DNA of 10,898 nucleotides from positions 1 to 10,898 of the forward strand of contig JBFFGE010000160.1 of assembly GCA_041557595.1 (NCBI GenBank), given 5' to 3'. This document shows, piece by piece, positions 1 through 6,201 of this stretch (the first letter of the stretch is position 1; each line of letters begins with the position of its first letter). The notes beneath the pieces are model-generated. The model saw nothing but the letters and a program-made list of their open reading frames with translations. It did no database searches and had not been told where the DNA came from. Origin of the DNA: JAOTYV01 sp041557595. Lineage in GTDB: Bacteria; Pseudomonadota; Alphaproteobacteria; UBA8366. The translations under genes were made by a program, and so were the position numbers.

Positions 1-954
1 CGGCGATCCGACCCGGTCGGCAAATCCAAGCACCGTCAAGCGCTTGCCCGACGATTTGAGCGATTGCGCCCAGACGCGCATTTTTTCCTTCTCGGACTCG
101 GAAATGTCGCTGCTGCCGGTGGCAAAATAGACCTGTCCGAGAATTTCCGGCTTTTTCCGCTCCGGCGGCCACTCGGACCAGATTTTCTCGAATTTCGCCT
201 GCTGATCGAGAATTTTATCGAGGTCGGCCTTGAGCGGCGACGGGTCGAATGTCTTCGGCGTACGCTGTTCCAGCGCGGCCAAGCGGGACCCGATCTTGCC
301 GATATCCGCTTCCAGCCGAGACGGATCGAACGTCTCCGCCCGCCCGCGCTCGAGCGCGTCCAATCGCTCGGAAAGCCGGTCGATTTGGGTTCTTAGCGGC
401 GTCGGTGCGATCGAATCGGCCACGGGCCGGCGTTCGAGGTCGTTTATCCGGTTGGTGAGCCTGCGGATATCCGCGGCCAGCGTTGAAACGACACTCGCAT
501 CCGGCACCCGGCGCTCTTCCAGCACTGCCAAACGCTCCGACACCGACTCCAAGTGTGCCTTCGTCTGGGCCGGGCCGGAAGGCGCTGGCGGCGGCTGGCG
601 TTCCAGGGCGACCAGCCGCTCCGAAAGCGTACCGATTTCCGCCTTTAGTGGAGACAGATCGGCTCCGGCCGATTGCGTCCGTGCTTCAACCACCGCTAGC
701 CGTTCGGAAATCTTATCGATTTCGACCCTTTGCGGCGACAGATCGTCAGCCGACGCCTCCCGCCGCCGCTCCAACGCCGCGATTCGTTCGGATAGCTTGC
801 CGATTTCAGCCTGCGGGATGGGCGCGCCGGCGGACCCCGGGTTTTGGAGGTTTTCCAACTCCACCAGCCGGTCCGAAAGGGCGAGCGTCCCGATTACGAC
901 GACGACCGATATCGCGAGCGCCAGCCAAGCGACAACGATGCCCAGTTTGTTCAT
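1..954 (-). CDS. Membrane-anchored, coiled-coil OmpA-like protein (3' end cut by window)
   Basis: The first 318 residues are visible and the reading frame continues past the window edge. Residues 1-4 are followed by one hydrophobic segment (about 5-26, GIVVAWLALAISVVVVIGTL) without a clear cleavage site, so I read it as an inner-membrane anchor. Residues 23-257 consist of nine related units with a core like (L/I)SERLxxLE, described in a separate entry. From about residue 271 an OmpA-type domain begins (VYFATGSSDIS, then LTVLGFADRVGSP). In this family such domains bind peptidoglycan. The second half of the domain, with the conserved Arg, lies outside the window. A plausible role is a periplasmic tether between inner membrane and cell wall (inference). 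The start ATG at 954 has no convincing Shine-Dalgarno, but no better in-frame start precedes the hydrophobic segment. The gene lies 156 nt downstream of cynS on the same strand, with no functional link evident. Confidence 0.8.
   Translation of the reverse strand, partial: MNKLGIVVAWLALAISVVVVIGTLALSDRLVELENLQNPGSAGAPIPQAEIGKLSERIAALERRREASADDLSPQRVEIDKISERLAVVEARTQSAGADLSPLKAEIGTLSERLVALERQPPPAPSGPAQTKAHLESVSERLAVLEERRVPDASVVSTLAADIRRLTNRINDLERRPVADSIAPTPLRTQIDRLSERLDALERGRAETFDPSRLEADIGKIGSRLAALEQRTPKTFDPSPLKADLDKILDQQAKFEKIWSEWPPERKKPEILGQVYFATGSSDISESEKEKMRVWAQSLKSSGKRLTVLGFADRVGSP
184..888 (-). repeat. Nine-unit periodic coding repeat (84 bp, last units 81 bp)
   Basis: Within the OmpA-like gene the motif (I/L)xx(L/I)(S/T)xR(L/I)xx(L/V)E recurs. 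Aligned unit starts fall at residues 23, 51, 79, 107, 135, 163, 191, 218 and 245, giving six spacings of exactly 28 residues and then two of 27. Examples of the core are LSERIAALE, ISERLAVVE, LSERLVALE, VSERLAVLE and LTNRINDLE. Twenty-eight residues equal four heptads, which fits a coiled coil. The linkers between cores are Pro-, Ala- and Ser-rich, so the helix is probably interrupted once per unit. At DNA level the copies have diverged; this is an old protein repeat and not a simple tandem repeat. Confidence 0.85.
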
Positions 955-1110
955 GGTCGAAGTATCGCGCCATGACCCGCCAATGTCGAACCGTCCGGAA
1001 GGGTTAGCCGCGTCGTCGCGTCGCGTCCCGGCAGTCACCGCAGAAATGGCGATTCCAGACCGCCTATCGCCCGTACAGGCACCCGAGAGCTGAGCCTTGC
1101 GGGCAAGCCG

Positions 1111-1548
1111 CTAATATTTTTTGAATGGCAAGAACTTGCCGTTCATCGTCACTTTGACGCGATCGCCCTTTGGATCCGGCACGCGGTCGACCTGCATGTC
1201 GAAGTCGATCGCGCTCATGATGCCGTCGCCGAATTCATCTTCGATCAATGCCTTCAGCGTCGTCCCGTATACTTGGGTGATCTCGTAAAACCGATAGATC
1301 AGTGGGTCCGTCGGGACCGTCATGCCGAGCGACCCGCGCGACGGTATTTTCGCGAGCGCGAGCGCTTTCGGCATATCGAGAAAATTGGCAATTTTCGTCG
1401 CCGCTTCTTTCGGTAGTGCCATCTGGCCCATCACGGCCGCGGTGGTAAAAACCGGCGACATACCGCCGGCCTCAGCAAGGGATTTGAGAGAAATATTCTT
1501 CCCGGCAAGATGATCGAGAATGGTCGCGGTCAGTTCTTCGCGTGTCAT
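1111..1548 (-). CDS. cynS: Cyanase (cyanate hydratase)
   Basis: Cyanase converts cyanate and bicarbonate to CO2 and carbamate, which decays to ammonia and CO2. It is a cytosolic homodecamer in E. coli. The 145-residue product aligns along its whole length with E. coli CynS (156 residues): an N-terminal helical domain (about 1-75), then the highly conserved YRFYEITQVYGTTLKAL and FGDGIMSAIDF. The catalytic Arg, Glu and Ser are present as R86, E89 and S112 (E. coli R96, E99, S122). I chose the ATG at 1548 because GGAG lies 8 nt upstream and the product then starts MTREELTA, as in relatives. An in-frame ATG at 1581 would add 11 residues and overlap the cynD stop as ATGA, but its ribosome site is poor. 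It is the last gene of the cyn operon. Confidence 0.95.
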   Translation of the reverse strand: MTREELTATILDHLAGKNISLKSLAEAGGMSPVFTTAAVMGQMALPKEAATKIANFLDMPKALALAKIPSRGSLGMTVPTDPLIYRFYEITQVYGTTLKALIEDEFGDGIMSAIDFDMQVDRVPDPKGDRVKVTMNGKFLPFKKY

Positions 1549-1556
1549 CGTTTTGT

Positions 1557-1560
1557 CTCC
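1557..1560 (-). promoter_or_regulatory. Shine-Dalgarno that decides the cynS start
   Basis: The minus strand reads GGAG followed by ACAAAACG and then ATG at 1548. This favours the 145-residue product over the alternative ATG at 1581, which lacks a well-placed ribosome site. Confidence 0.6.
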
Positions 1561-1577
1561 GCTATTTAAACGTTTCG

Positions 1578-2513
1578 TCATATCGCAGCCCGCTCCAAAC
1601 GCCCGGTTGCGATGGTTTCGTCCGCCGGCATGGAAGCCGGCACTGCCTGTGGCGCCAGCCCCGGCTCGACGATCGGTGGATTTCTGGGGTCGTAGCTGCC
1701 CGCGGCGATCGTTTCGTCGAATGCTTTCGAACGGCTCACGAGGAAATCGAGCAGGTGATTCCGCAAGGGATAGTAGTGCGGGTGGCGGTGCATGTTTTCG
1801 CGCTTGCGTGCACGCGGCAGCGGATTCTTGACGATTTCGGCGATCTTTGCGTGCGGGCCGTTCGTCATGAGAACGATTTTATCGGCGAGGAATATCGCCT
1901 CATCGATATCGTGCGTGATCATGAAGGAGGTCTGTTTTGTTTCCGCACAGATCGTCAACAGCTCGTCCTTCAGCGTGCCGCGCGTCAACGCATCGAGCGC
2001 GCTGAACGGTTCGTCCATCAGCATCATCTTCGGCTGGATTGCGAACGCCCTGGCAATGCCGACGCGCTGACGCATGCCACCCGATAATTGCGAGGGCCGC
2101 TTGTTCCGGTTCTCGTCAAGGTGCACCAAATCCAGATATTTGCGGCAACGGTCGTTCAGACTAGCCTTGTCGAGCTCCGGCCATTTCGAGCGGACGGCGA
2201 AGGCCACGTTGCCAAGAACCGTCATCCACAGCATGAGCGCATGGCTCTGGAAAATCACGGCCCGATCGAGGCTTGGCCCGGTAATTTCGCTTCCGCCCAG
2301 AATGATTCCACCCGACGACGCGGTTTCGAGGCCGGCCAGGATATTGAGCAACGTTGTCTTGCCGCAGCCCGAATGACCGATGACGCAAACGAATTCGCCC
2401 TCATCGATGCGGAGCCACAAATTTTCGAATACCGCGGTTTCACCCTTCCCATCCGGCGACGGATAGCTCTTCGAAAGGGCTTCGATGCTGATCAATGATC
2501 GTTTGTCTGACAT
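1578..2513 (-). CDS. cynD: Cyanate/nitrite ABC transporter ATP-binding protein
   Basis: This is the ATPase subunit of a NrtD/CynD-type importer (nitrate/taurine family of ABC systems), which powers uptake through CynB at the inner membrane. All nucleotide-binding motifs are intact: Walker A GHSGCGKT at 46-53, Q-loop Q89, signature LSGGM at 143-147, Walker B MMLMDEP at 163-169 with catalytic E168, and H-loop H201. The sequence HRHPHYYPLRNHLLDFL near 242-258 is a typical C-terminal stretch of this subfamily. The 311 residues exceed the roughly 260-270 that I expect. The extra tail (about 264-311) is Pro/Ala-rich and contains a short internal repeat. The ATG at 2513 has GGAGG 5 nt upstream. The stop lies 12 nt after cynB and the end overlaps the longer cynS start, so all are co-transcribed. 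The substrate is inferred from cynS linkage. Confidence 0.9.
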   Translation of the reverse strand: MSDKRSLISIEALSKSYPSPDGKGETAVFENLWLRIDEGEFVCVIGHSGCGKTTLLNILAGLETASSGGIILGGSEITGPSLDRAVIFQSHALMLWMTVLGNVAFAVRSKWPELDKASLNDRCRKYLDLVHLDENRNKRPSQLSGGMRQRVGIARAFAIQPKMMLMDEPFSALDALTRGTLKDELLTICAETKQTSFMITHDIDEAIFLADKIVLMTNGPHAKIAEIVKNPLPRARKRENMHRHPHYYPLRNHLLDFLVSRSKAFDETIAAGSYDPRNPPIVEPGLAPQAVPASMPADETIATGRLERAAI

Positions 2514-2525
2514 TCCAGCCTCCGG

Positions 2526-3365
2526 CTAATCCGCATAGGTCACCATCCGCGTCATATGGGCCAGGATCTGGTCGAGCACGAGGCCGAAGACACCGATGAA
2601 CAAAATGGCGACGATGATGTTGGTGATGCTGAGGTTGTTCCACTCGTTCCAGACGAAGTAACCGATGCCCGTTCCGCCGACGAGCATTTCCGCAGCGACA
2701 ATGACCAACCACGCAATACCGATCGATATTCGCATCCCGGTCATGATCGTGGGGGCCGCCGCGGGCAGGATGACGCGCAATGCGGTGCGCATGCGCCCGG
2801 CTTCCAGCGTCTTTGCGACATTCAGCCATTCAATCCGGACAGAGGCGACCCCGAACGCCGTGTTGACGAGCATCGGCCAGAGCGAGCAGACGAAAATGAC
2901 GAAAATCGAGGACGCCGCGGAATCTTTGATCGTGTAGAGCGCAAGGGGCATCCAAGCGAGCGGCGAGATCGGCTTCAGGATTTGTATGAACGGATCCAAC
3001 GCTCGATAGGCGAGCGGCGACATGCCGATGACAAACCCCAGCGGTATGGCGACGACAGCGGCGACCGAAAACCCGAGCAAGACGCGCAACAGCGAATAGC
3101 CCATTTGAATTCCGATACCCTTGTCATTCGGGCCCGCGTCATAAAAGGGATCGGAAAGGTGCCGCCACAATTCGGCCGCGATCGCGCCGGGGCCGGGTAC
3201 CGCCGACGCCCCTTTGGCCGTTTGTCCCATCAGCTTGGCGTATTCGGGATCCATGCCGGCGGTGCTTGTCGCACCGCCGGACACGGCGAGTTGCCAGATA
3301 GAGACGAACGCGAGAAAGAGCGCACCGGACAGAATAGCGGCGCGCATCGGCACGCCTAAATTCAT
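2526..3365 (-). CDS. cynB: Cyanate/nitrite ABC transporter permease
   Basis: This 279-residue integral membrane protein belongs to the NrtB/CynB (BPD_transp_1) permeases and forms the translocation channel for the CynD ATPase. Hydrophobic segments lie at about 9-28, 91-115, 120-145 (less clear), 152-172, 212-230 and 246-268. The EAA-like coupling loop is visible near 184-202 (AKTLEAGRMRTALRVILPA), with the Gly and the I-L-P ending conserved. The family-typical stretches IQILKPISPLAWMPLALY and SIFVIFVCSLWPMLVNTA precede it. Residues 30-60 form a periplasmic-looking Gly/Ala-rich loop. The start ATG overlaps the cynA stop by 4 bases (ATGA), which indicates translational coupling. Nitrate/nitrite or bicarbonate relatives look alike; cyanate is inferred from the neighbouring cyanase. 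Confidence 0.9.
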   Translation of the reverse strand: MNLGVPMRAAILSGALFLAFVSIWQLAVSGGATSTAGMDPEYAKLMGQTAKGASAVPGPGAIAAELWRHLSDPFYDAGPNDKGIGIQMGYSLLRVLLGFSVAAVVAIPLGFVIGMSPLAYRALDPFIQILKPISPLAWMPLALYTIKDSAASSIFVIFVCSLWPMLVNTAFGVASVRIEWLNVAKTLEAGRMRTALRVILPAAAPTIMTGMRISIGIAWLVIVAAEMLVGGTGIGYFVWNEWNNLSITNIIVAILFIGVFGLVLDQILAHMTRMVTYAD

Positions 3366-4783
3366 GCCGATCTCCCGATCGCAAAGCTCTTGGCGTACGC
3401 ATCCGCCTGATCGGGGTCGAAGACCCGGCCCATGATCGTATGCTTGGTATAGGTGGAGTTCGGTGCGGCGATGCCCATCTCGGCCATGACTTCACGCGCC
3501 CGGGTCGCCAAATACACCTCCTCGGCAATGGCCTTGAAGTTCACGTCTCCCTCGATATAGCCCCAGCGCTTCATCTGGGTCATGATCCACACGGCCATCG
3601 AATGCCATGGGAAGGGATCGAAACCGATACGATCGGGATCCTTTCGGACGTTGCCGAGGCCATCCGCGTAGGTTCCCGTCAACACCTGTTCCACGACCGT
3701 GACCGGCTGATTCAGGTAGTTCTTCGGCGAGATCGCCTTCGCAACTTCCTTGCGATTGTCCGCTTTGTTGGCGAATTGGGTCGCCTCGATGACGGATTTG
3801 TAGAGCGCGATGAACGTATTGGGCATCTCCGTGACGAATTTCTTACTTGCCGCAAAGGCACAACACGGATGGTTCAGCCAGATTTCCTTTGTCAGCAGGT
3901 GAATGAATCCAACGCCGTCATAGACCGCGCGCTGATTGAAGGGATCTGGCGCCAGATAGCCATCGACGTTGCCCGCGCGTAGGTTTGCCACCATTTCGGG
4001 GGGCGGCAGGACGCGAATTTGGATGTCCTTGTCCGGGTCCAGCCCATGTTCGGCAACATAGTACCGAAGCAGGAAATTATGCATGGAATAGTCGAAGGGC
4101 ACCGCAAAACGCATTCCCTTCCATTGTTTCGGATCGCGCTTGTCCTTGTGCTTCATCGCCAGGGTAATCGCTTGGCCGTTGATGTTTTCGACGGCCGGCA
4201 TCGTCCACGGGCTTGCGGTGGAGCCCGCCCCCATGGAAATAGCGAGTGGCATTGGCGTCAGCATATGGGCGGCGTCATATTCGCCCGAGAGCGACTTGTC
4301 CCGGGCGACGGCCCAGCCGGCCGTCTTGATCACCGAGACGTCGAGGCCGTGCTTGGCGTAAAACCCCATGGGATGCGCCATGATAATCGGTGTCGCGCAG
4401 GTAATCGGCACGAAACCGACATCGAGCTTCGTTTTTTCCAGCTTGCCTTTCGCGTCCGCGGCGAGCGCCCTTGCCGCATCCAAGGGAAAGATTTGCGACA
4501 CCGCTGCCAGCGCGGTACTGGCGCCGACGGCGCGGAGGAATTGCCGGCGCCCGGCGTCGCCTCCAAAAAGACCCTGCAACACGGCAGTCTCGACGCAACG
4601 CGCGGTCAGCGTATCCACATCCGATGCGACGGGATCGACCGGGTCCACCCGCGCCAATGCCGGAGTTTCCAATTCCGCATCGCGCGCGGCCTGATCATGC
4701 TCGGCCTGACTGTCATGTGCGCCGCAAGAACAACCACTCGCGAATTTATTCCGCGGATCAAAAGGGTCGCGAAACGCTACCAT
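3362..4783 (-). CDS. cynA: Cyanate/nitrite ABC transporter substrate-binding protein with Tat signal
   Basis: The 473-residue product is a NrtA/CmpA/CynA-type periplasmic binding protein. Residues 79-84 read RRQFLR, a twin-arginine motif followed by a hydrophobic stretch (85-103) and a possible cleavage site after ARALA (about 108), so export by Tat is likely. The binding lobes start at about 119 (LDVGFVPITCATPIIMA). TAGWAVARD (155-161) and NGQAITL (202-208) resemble the anion-pocket segments of NrtA, and PDPFN, IWLNHPCCAF and WIMTQMKRWGY are further family stretches. Ahead of the Tat motif is an unusual leader of about 78 residues containing GCSCGAHDSQAEHD and D/A-rich sequence. The ATG at 4783 has AGGGAG 8 nt upstream, and no other ATG occurs before residue 135. 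As the first gene of cynABDS it most likely binds cyanate, but nitrite, nitrate or bicarbonate cannot be excluded from sequence. Confidence 0.88.
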   Translation of the reverse strand: MVAFRDPFDPRNKFASGCSCGAHDSQAEHDQAARDAELETPALARVDPVDPVASDVDTLTARCVETAVLQGLFGGDAGRRQFLRAVGASTALAAVSQIFPLDAARALAADAKGKLEKTKLDVGFVPITCATPIIMAHPMGFYAKHGLDVSVIKTAGWAVARDKSLSGEYDAAHMLTPMPLAISMGAGSTASPWTMPAVENINGQAITLAMKHKDKRDPKQWKGMRFAVPFDYSMHNFLLRYYVAEHGLDPDKDIQIRVLPPPEMVANLRAGNVDGYLAPDPFNQRAVYDGVGFIHLLTKEIWLNHPCCAFAASKKFVTEMPNTFIALYKSVIEATQFANKADNRKEVAKAISPKNYLNQPVTVVEQVLTGTYADGLGNVRKDPDRIGFDPFPWHSMAVWIMTQMKRWGYIEGDVNFKAIAEEVYLATRAREVMAEMGIAAPNSTYTKHTIMGRVFDPDQADAYAKSFAIGRSA

Positions 4784-4814
4784 CCATCGATCTCCCTATT
4801 GCTTCGGTGCAATG

Positions 4815-4830
4815 CCGGCAGGATTGCCGG
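4815..4830 (-). other. Hairpin in the predicted cynA leader
   Basis: CCGGCA and TGCCGG form a perfect 6-bp stem with a 4-nt loop, located between the predicted transcription start (about 4843) and the cynA ribosome site (4792-4797). It could stabilise the 5' end of the message. No function is shown. Confidence 0.4.
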
Positions 4831-4840
4831 TTACTTGCCC

Positions 4841-4865
4841 ATACATGCTGCAGTGCAACATGCAT
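4841..4865. promoter_or_regulatory. 25-bp near-palindrome, candidate operator of the cyn operon
   Basis: Two 12-base arms flank a central G at 4853. Ten of twelve positions pair (plus-strand left arm ATACATGCTGCA; reverse complement of the right arm ATGCATGTTGCA). The dyad is centred near -10 of the predicted sigma-54 start and covers about -22 to +3, so a protein bound here would compete with polymerase. The palindrome is plain in the sequence; regulator and role are unknown. Confidence 0.45.
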
Positions 4866-4869
4866 ACCA
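4854..4869 (-). promoter_or_regulatory. Sigma-54 (-24/-12) promoter candidate for cynABDS
   Basis: The minus strand reads TGGTATGCATGTTGCA. Against the RpoN consensus TGGCACG-N4-TTGC(A/T) the -24 TGG, the G after it and the full -12 TTGCA agree, the GG-to-GC spacing is exactly 10, and the mismatches are the two Cs of CAC. Transcription would start near 4843, giving a 59-nt leader before the cynA ATG with a good ribosome site. Sigma-54 control fits a nitrogen-scavenging operon. A chance match in a single region cannot be excluded. Confidence 0.55.
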
Positions 4870-4960
4870 ATGCCGGAGAACAGAAATGATTTCGCTATTT
4901 CAAAGAGTTATAAATTTTGACTCCAATCGAACCATGGGCTTCCGTGAATAGACCGTAAGC

Positions 4961-5002
4961 ATATGCCCAATTTTACGTCAAAATTAAATATGCCTAATTT
5001 AC
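4961..5002. repeat. Two tandem near-identical 15/16-bp motifs, possible activator sites
   Basis: ATATGCCCAATTTTAC (4961-4976) and ATATGCCTAATTTAC (4988-5002) differ by one substitution and one T, and their starts are 27 bp apart. They lie at about -118 to -160 from the predicted sigma-54 start, the usual distance for enhancer-binding proteins. On the minus strand the copies end in GGCATAT. The sequence TGACGTAAAATTGGGCA agrees with the NtrC consensus at 11 of 17 positions by my count, but the left half-site is poor, so I do not call them NtrC sites. Confidence 0.4.
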
Positions 5003-5016
5003 AGACAAACCTTTCA

Positions 5017-5025
5017 CCCCCCCCC
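5017..5025. other. Run of nine C
   Basis: A C9 homopolymer lies in the gap between aroC and the cyn control region. It is not inside any coding region that I accept. Its length may vary or be a sequencing error. Confidence 0.8.
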
Positions 5026-5046
5026 AATTCCGAGCAGCGCAAATTC

Positions 5047-5069
5047 CGGCGATGCAAATAGCGTCGCCG
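5047..5069 (-). terminator. Weak hairpin downstream of aroC
   Basis: CGGCGA...TCGCCG pairs over 6 bp and continues, after one mismatch, with GC/GC around the loop AAATA. It lies 41 nt past the aroC stop. No run of U follows on the minus strand, so an intrinsic terminator is only a possibility. The rest of the 5026-5109 stretch holds nothing that I can name. Confidence 0.3.
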
Positions 5070-5109
5070 CTGAAACAACCCAAATTCCCGTGCGTGAAAG
5101 CTGTTCGGA

Positions 5110-6183
5110 TTACCCGCACTGCGCGCGATGGCGCAGCATGTGATCGGCGAGCACGCAGGCGACCATTGCCTCGCCTACGGGAATGCCGCGGATGCCGACG
5201 CAGGGGTCGTGCCGCCCTTTGGTGACGATCTCGGTATCCTGGCCGTCGACCGTCACCGTCCGGCGCGGCTTCAGGATCGAGCTTGTCGGCTTGACGGCGA
5301 ACCGCGCCACCACGTCCTGACCCGACGAAATGCCGCCGAGAATGCCGCCCGCCGCATTGGACAGAAAACGCACGGTGCCGTCGTTGTTCATCGCCATTTC
5401 GTCGGCGTTTTCCTCGCCGCGCAGCGCCGCCGCCCCCATGCCGGCGCCGATCTCGACGCCCTTCACCGCGTTGATGCTCATCAAACCCGCAGCCAGATCG
5501 GCGTCGAGCTTGCCGTAGACCGGGGCGCCCCACCCGGCGGGCACGCCGGACGCCACCACCTCGATCACCGCGCCGGCGGAGGACCCGTCCTTGCGCAAAC
5601 CGTCGAGGTATTTGGCCCATTTGGCCGCGGTCTTGGCGTCGGGGCAGAAGAACGGGTTGTTGTCCACTTCGTCCCAGTCCCAATTGTCCCGATCGACCGT
5701 ATGCGGCCCCATCTGCACCAGCGCGCCGCGAATGCTGATCGCTTCGCCCAGCACCTTTCGCGCGATTCCGCCGGCGGCGACGCGCATCGCCGTCTCCCGC
5801 GCCGAAGACCGCCCGCCGCCCCGGTAATCGCGGATACCGTACTTCTTCCAATAGGTATAGTCGGCATGGGCCGGACGAAATTTGTCTTTGATATCGCCAT
5901 AGTCGCGCGATCGCTGATCCATGTTTTCGATCATCATCCCGATCGACGTGCCGGTGGTTTGCCCCTCGAAGACACCGGAGAGAATCTTTATCTGATCCGG
6001 TTCCTGGCGTTGGGTGGTGTAGCGGGATTGTCCCGGCCGGCGGCGGTCGAGCCATTGCTGCAGGTCGGATTCCGCCAAGGCAAGCCCCGGCGGGACGCCG
6101 TCGACAACGCAGCCGATCGCCGGACCGTGGCTTTCGCCCCATGTCGTGAAGCGGAAGAGATGGCCGAAACTGTTATGTGACAT
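5110..6183 (-). CDS. aroC: Chorismate synthase
   Basis: AroC catalyses the last step of the shikimate pathway, 5-enolpyruvylshikimate-3-phosphate to chorismate, using reduced FMN in the cytosol. The 357-residue length is normal. Hallmarks in order: GHLFRFTTWGESHGPAIG (7-24), LDRRRPGQSRYTTQRQEPDQ (45-64), SGVFEGQTTGTSIGMMIEN, FRPAHADYTYWKKYGIRDY and RGGGRSSARETAMRVAAG (about 121-138), then GGISSGQDVV and KGRHDPCV near the end. The start ATG at 6183 has GAGGG 8 nt upstream. It follows the fabI stop by only 18 nt on the same strand, so the two essential genes are probably co-transcribed, an arrangement I remember from other alphaproteobacteria. Nothing suggests damage. Confidence 0.98.
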   Translation of the reverse strand: MSHNSFGHLFRFTTWGESHGPAIGCVVDGVPPGLALAESDLQQWLDRRRPGQSRYTTQRQEPDQIKILSGVFEGQTTGTSIGMMIENMDQRSRDYGDIKDKFRPAHADYTYWKKYGIRDYRGGGRSSARETAMRVAAGGIARKVLGEAISIRGALVQMGPHTVDRDNWDWDEVDNNPFFCPDAKTAAKWAKYLDGLRKDGSSAGAVIEVVASGVPAGWGAPVYGKLDADLAAGLMSINAVKGVEIGAGMGAAALRGEENADEMAMNNDGTVRFLSNAAGGILGGISSGQDVVARFAVKPTSSILKPRRTVTVDGQDTEIVTKGRHDPCVGIRGIPVGEAMVACVLADHMLRHRAQCG

Positions 6184-6201
6184 GGCGGCCGCCCTCGCGG
6201 C

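Noticed and set aside
184..888. CRISPR array or DNA minisatellite
   Set aside because: The 84-bp period is at protein level with strong codon divergence; there are no identical repeats with unique spacers.
230..1093. Long plus-strand open frame (287 codons) opposite the OmpA-like gene
   Set aside because: It is antisense to a protein with clear anchor, repeats and OmpA domain; its Ser/Arg-rich translation is what the opposite strand of this repetitive GC-rich gene gives.
1085..1110. Terminator hairpin after cynS (CTTGC/GCAAG)
   Set aside because: The loop would be two bases and no U-run follows, so the structure is not credible.
2556..3359. 267-codon plus-strand open frame opposite cynB
   Set aside because: Its Asp/Arg/Gly-rich translation is the expected complement of a hydrophobic membrane protein.
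4019..4951. 310-codon plus-strand open frame opposite cynA and its control region
   Set aside because: No domain or ribosome site, and cynA on the other strand has a full family match.
4961..5002. Canonical NtrC binding sites
   Set aside because: Only the right half resembles the consensus; the GC-N11-GC core is missing, so the sites are listed as unspecified repeats.
5128..6180. 350-codon plus-strand open frame opposite aroC
   Set aside because: It mirrors aroC almost exactly and the translation is His/Arg/Ala-rich without any recognisable domain; aroC is unmistakable.
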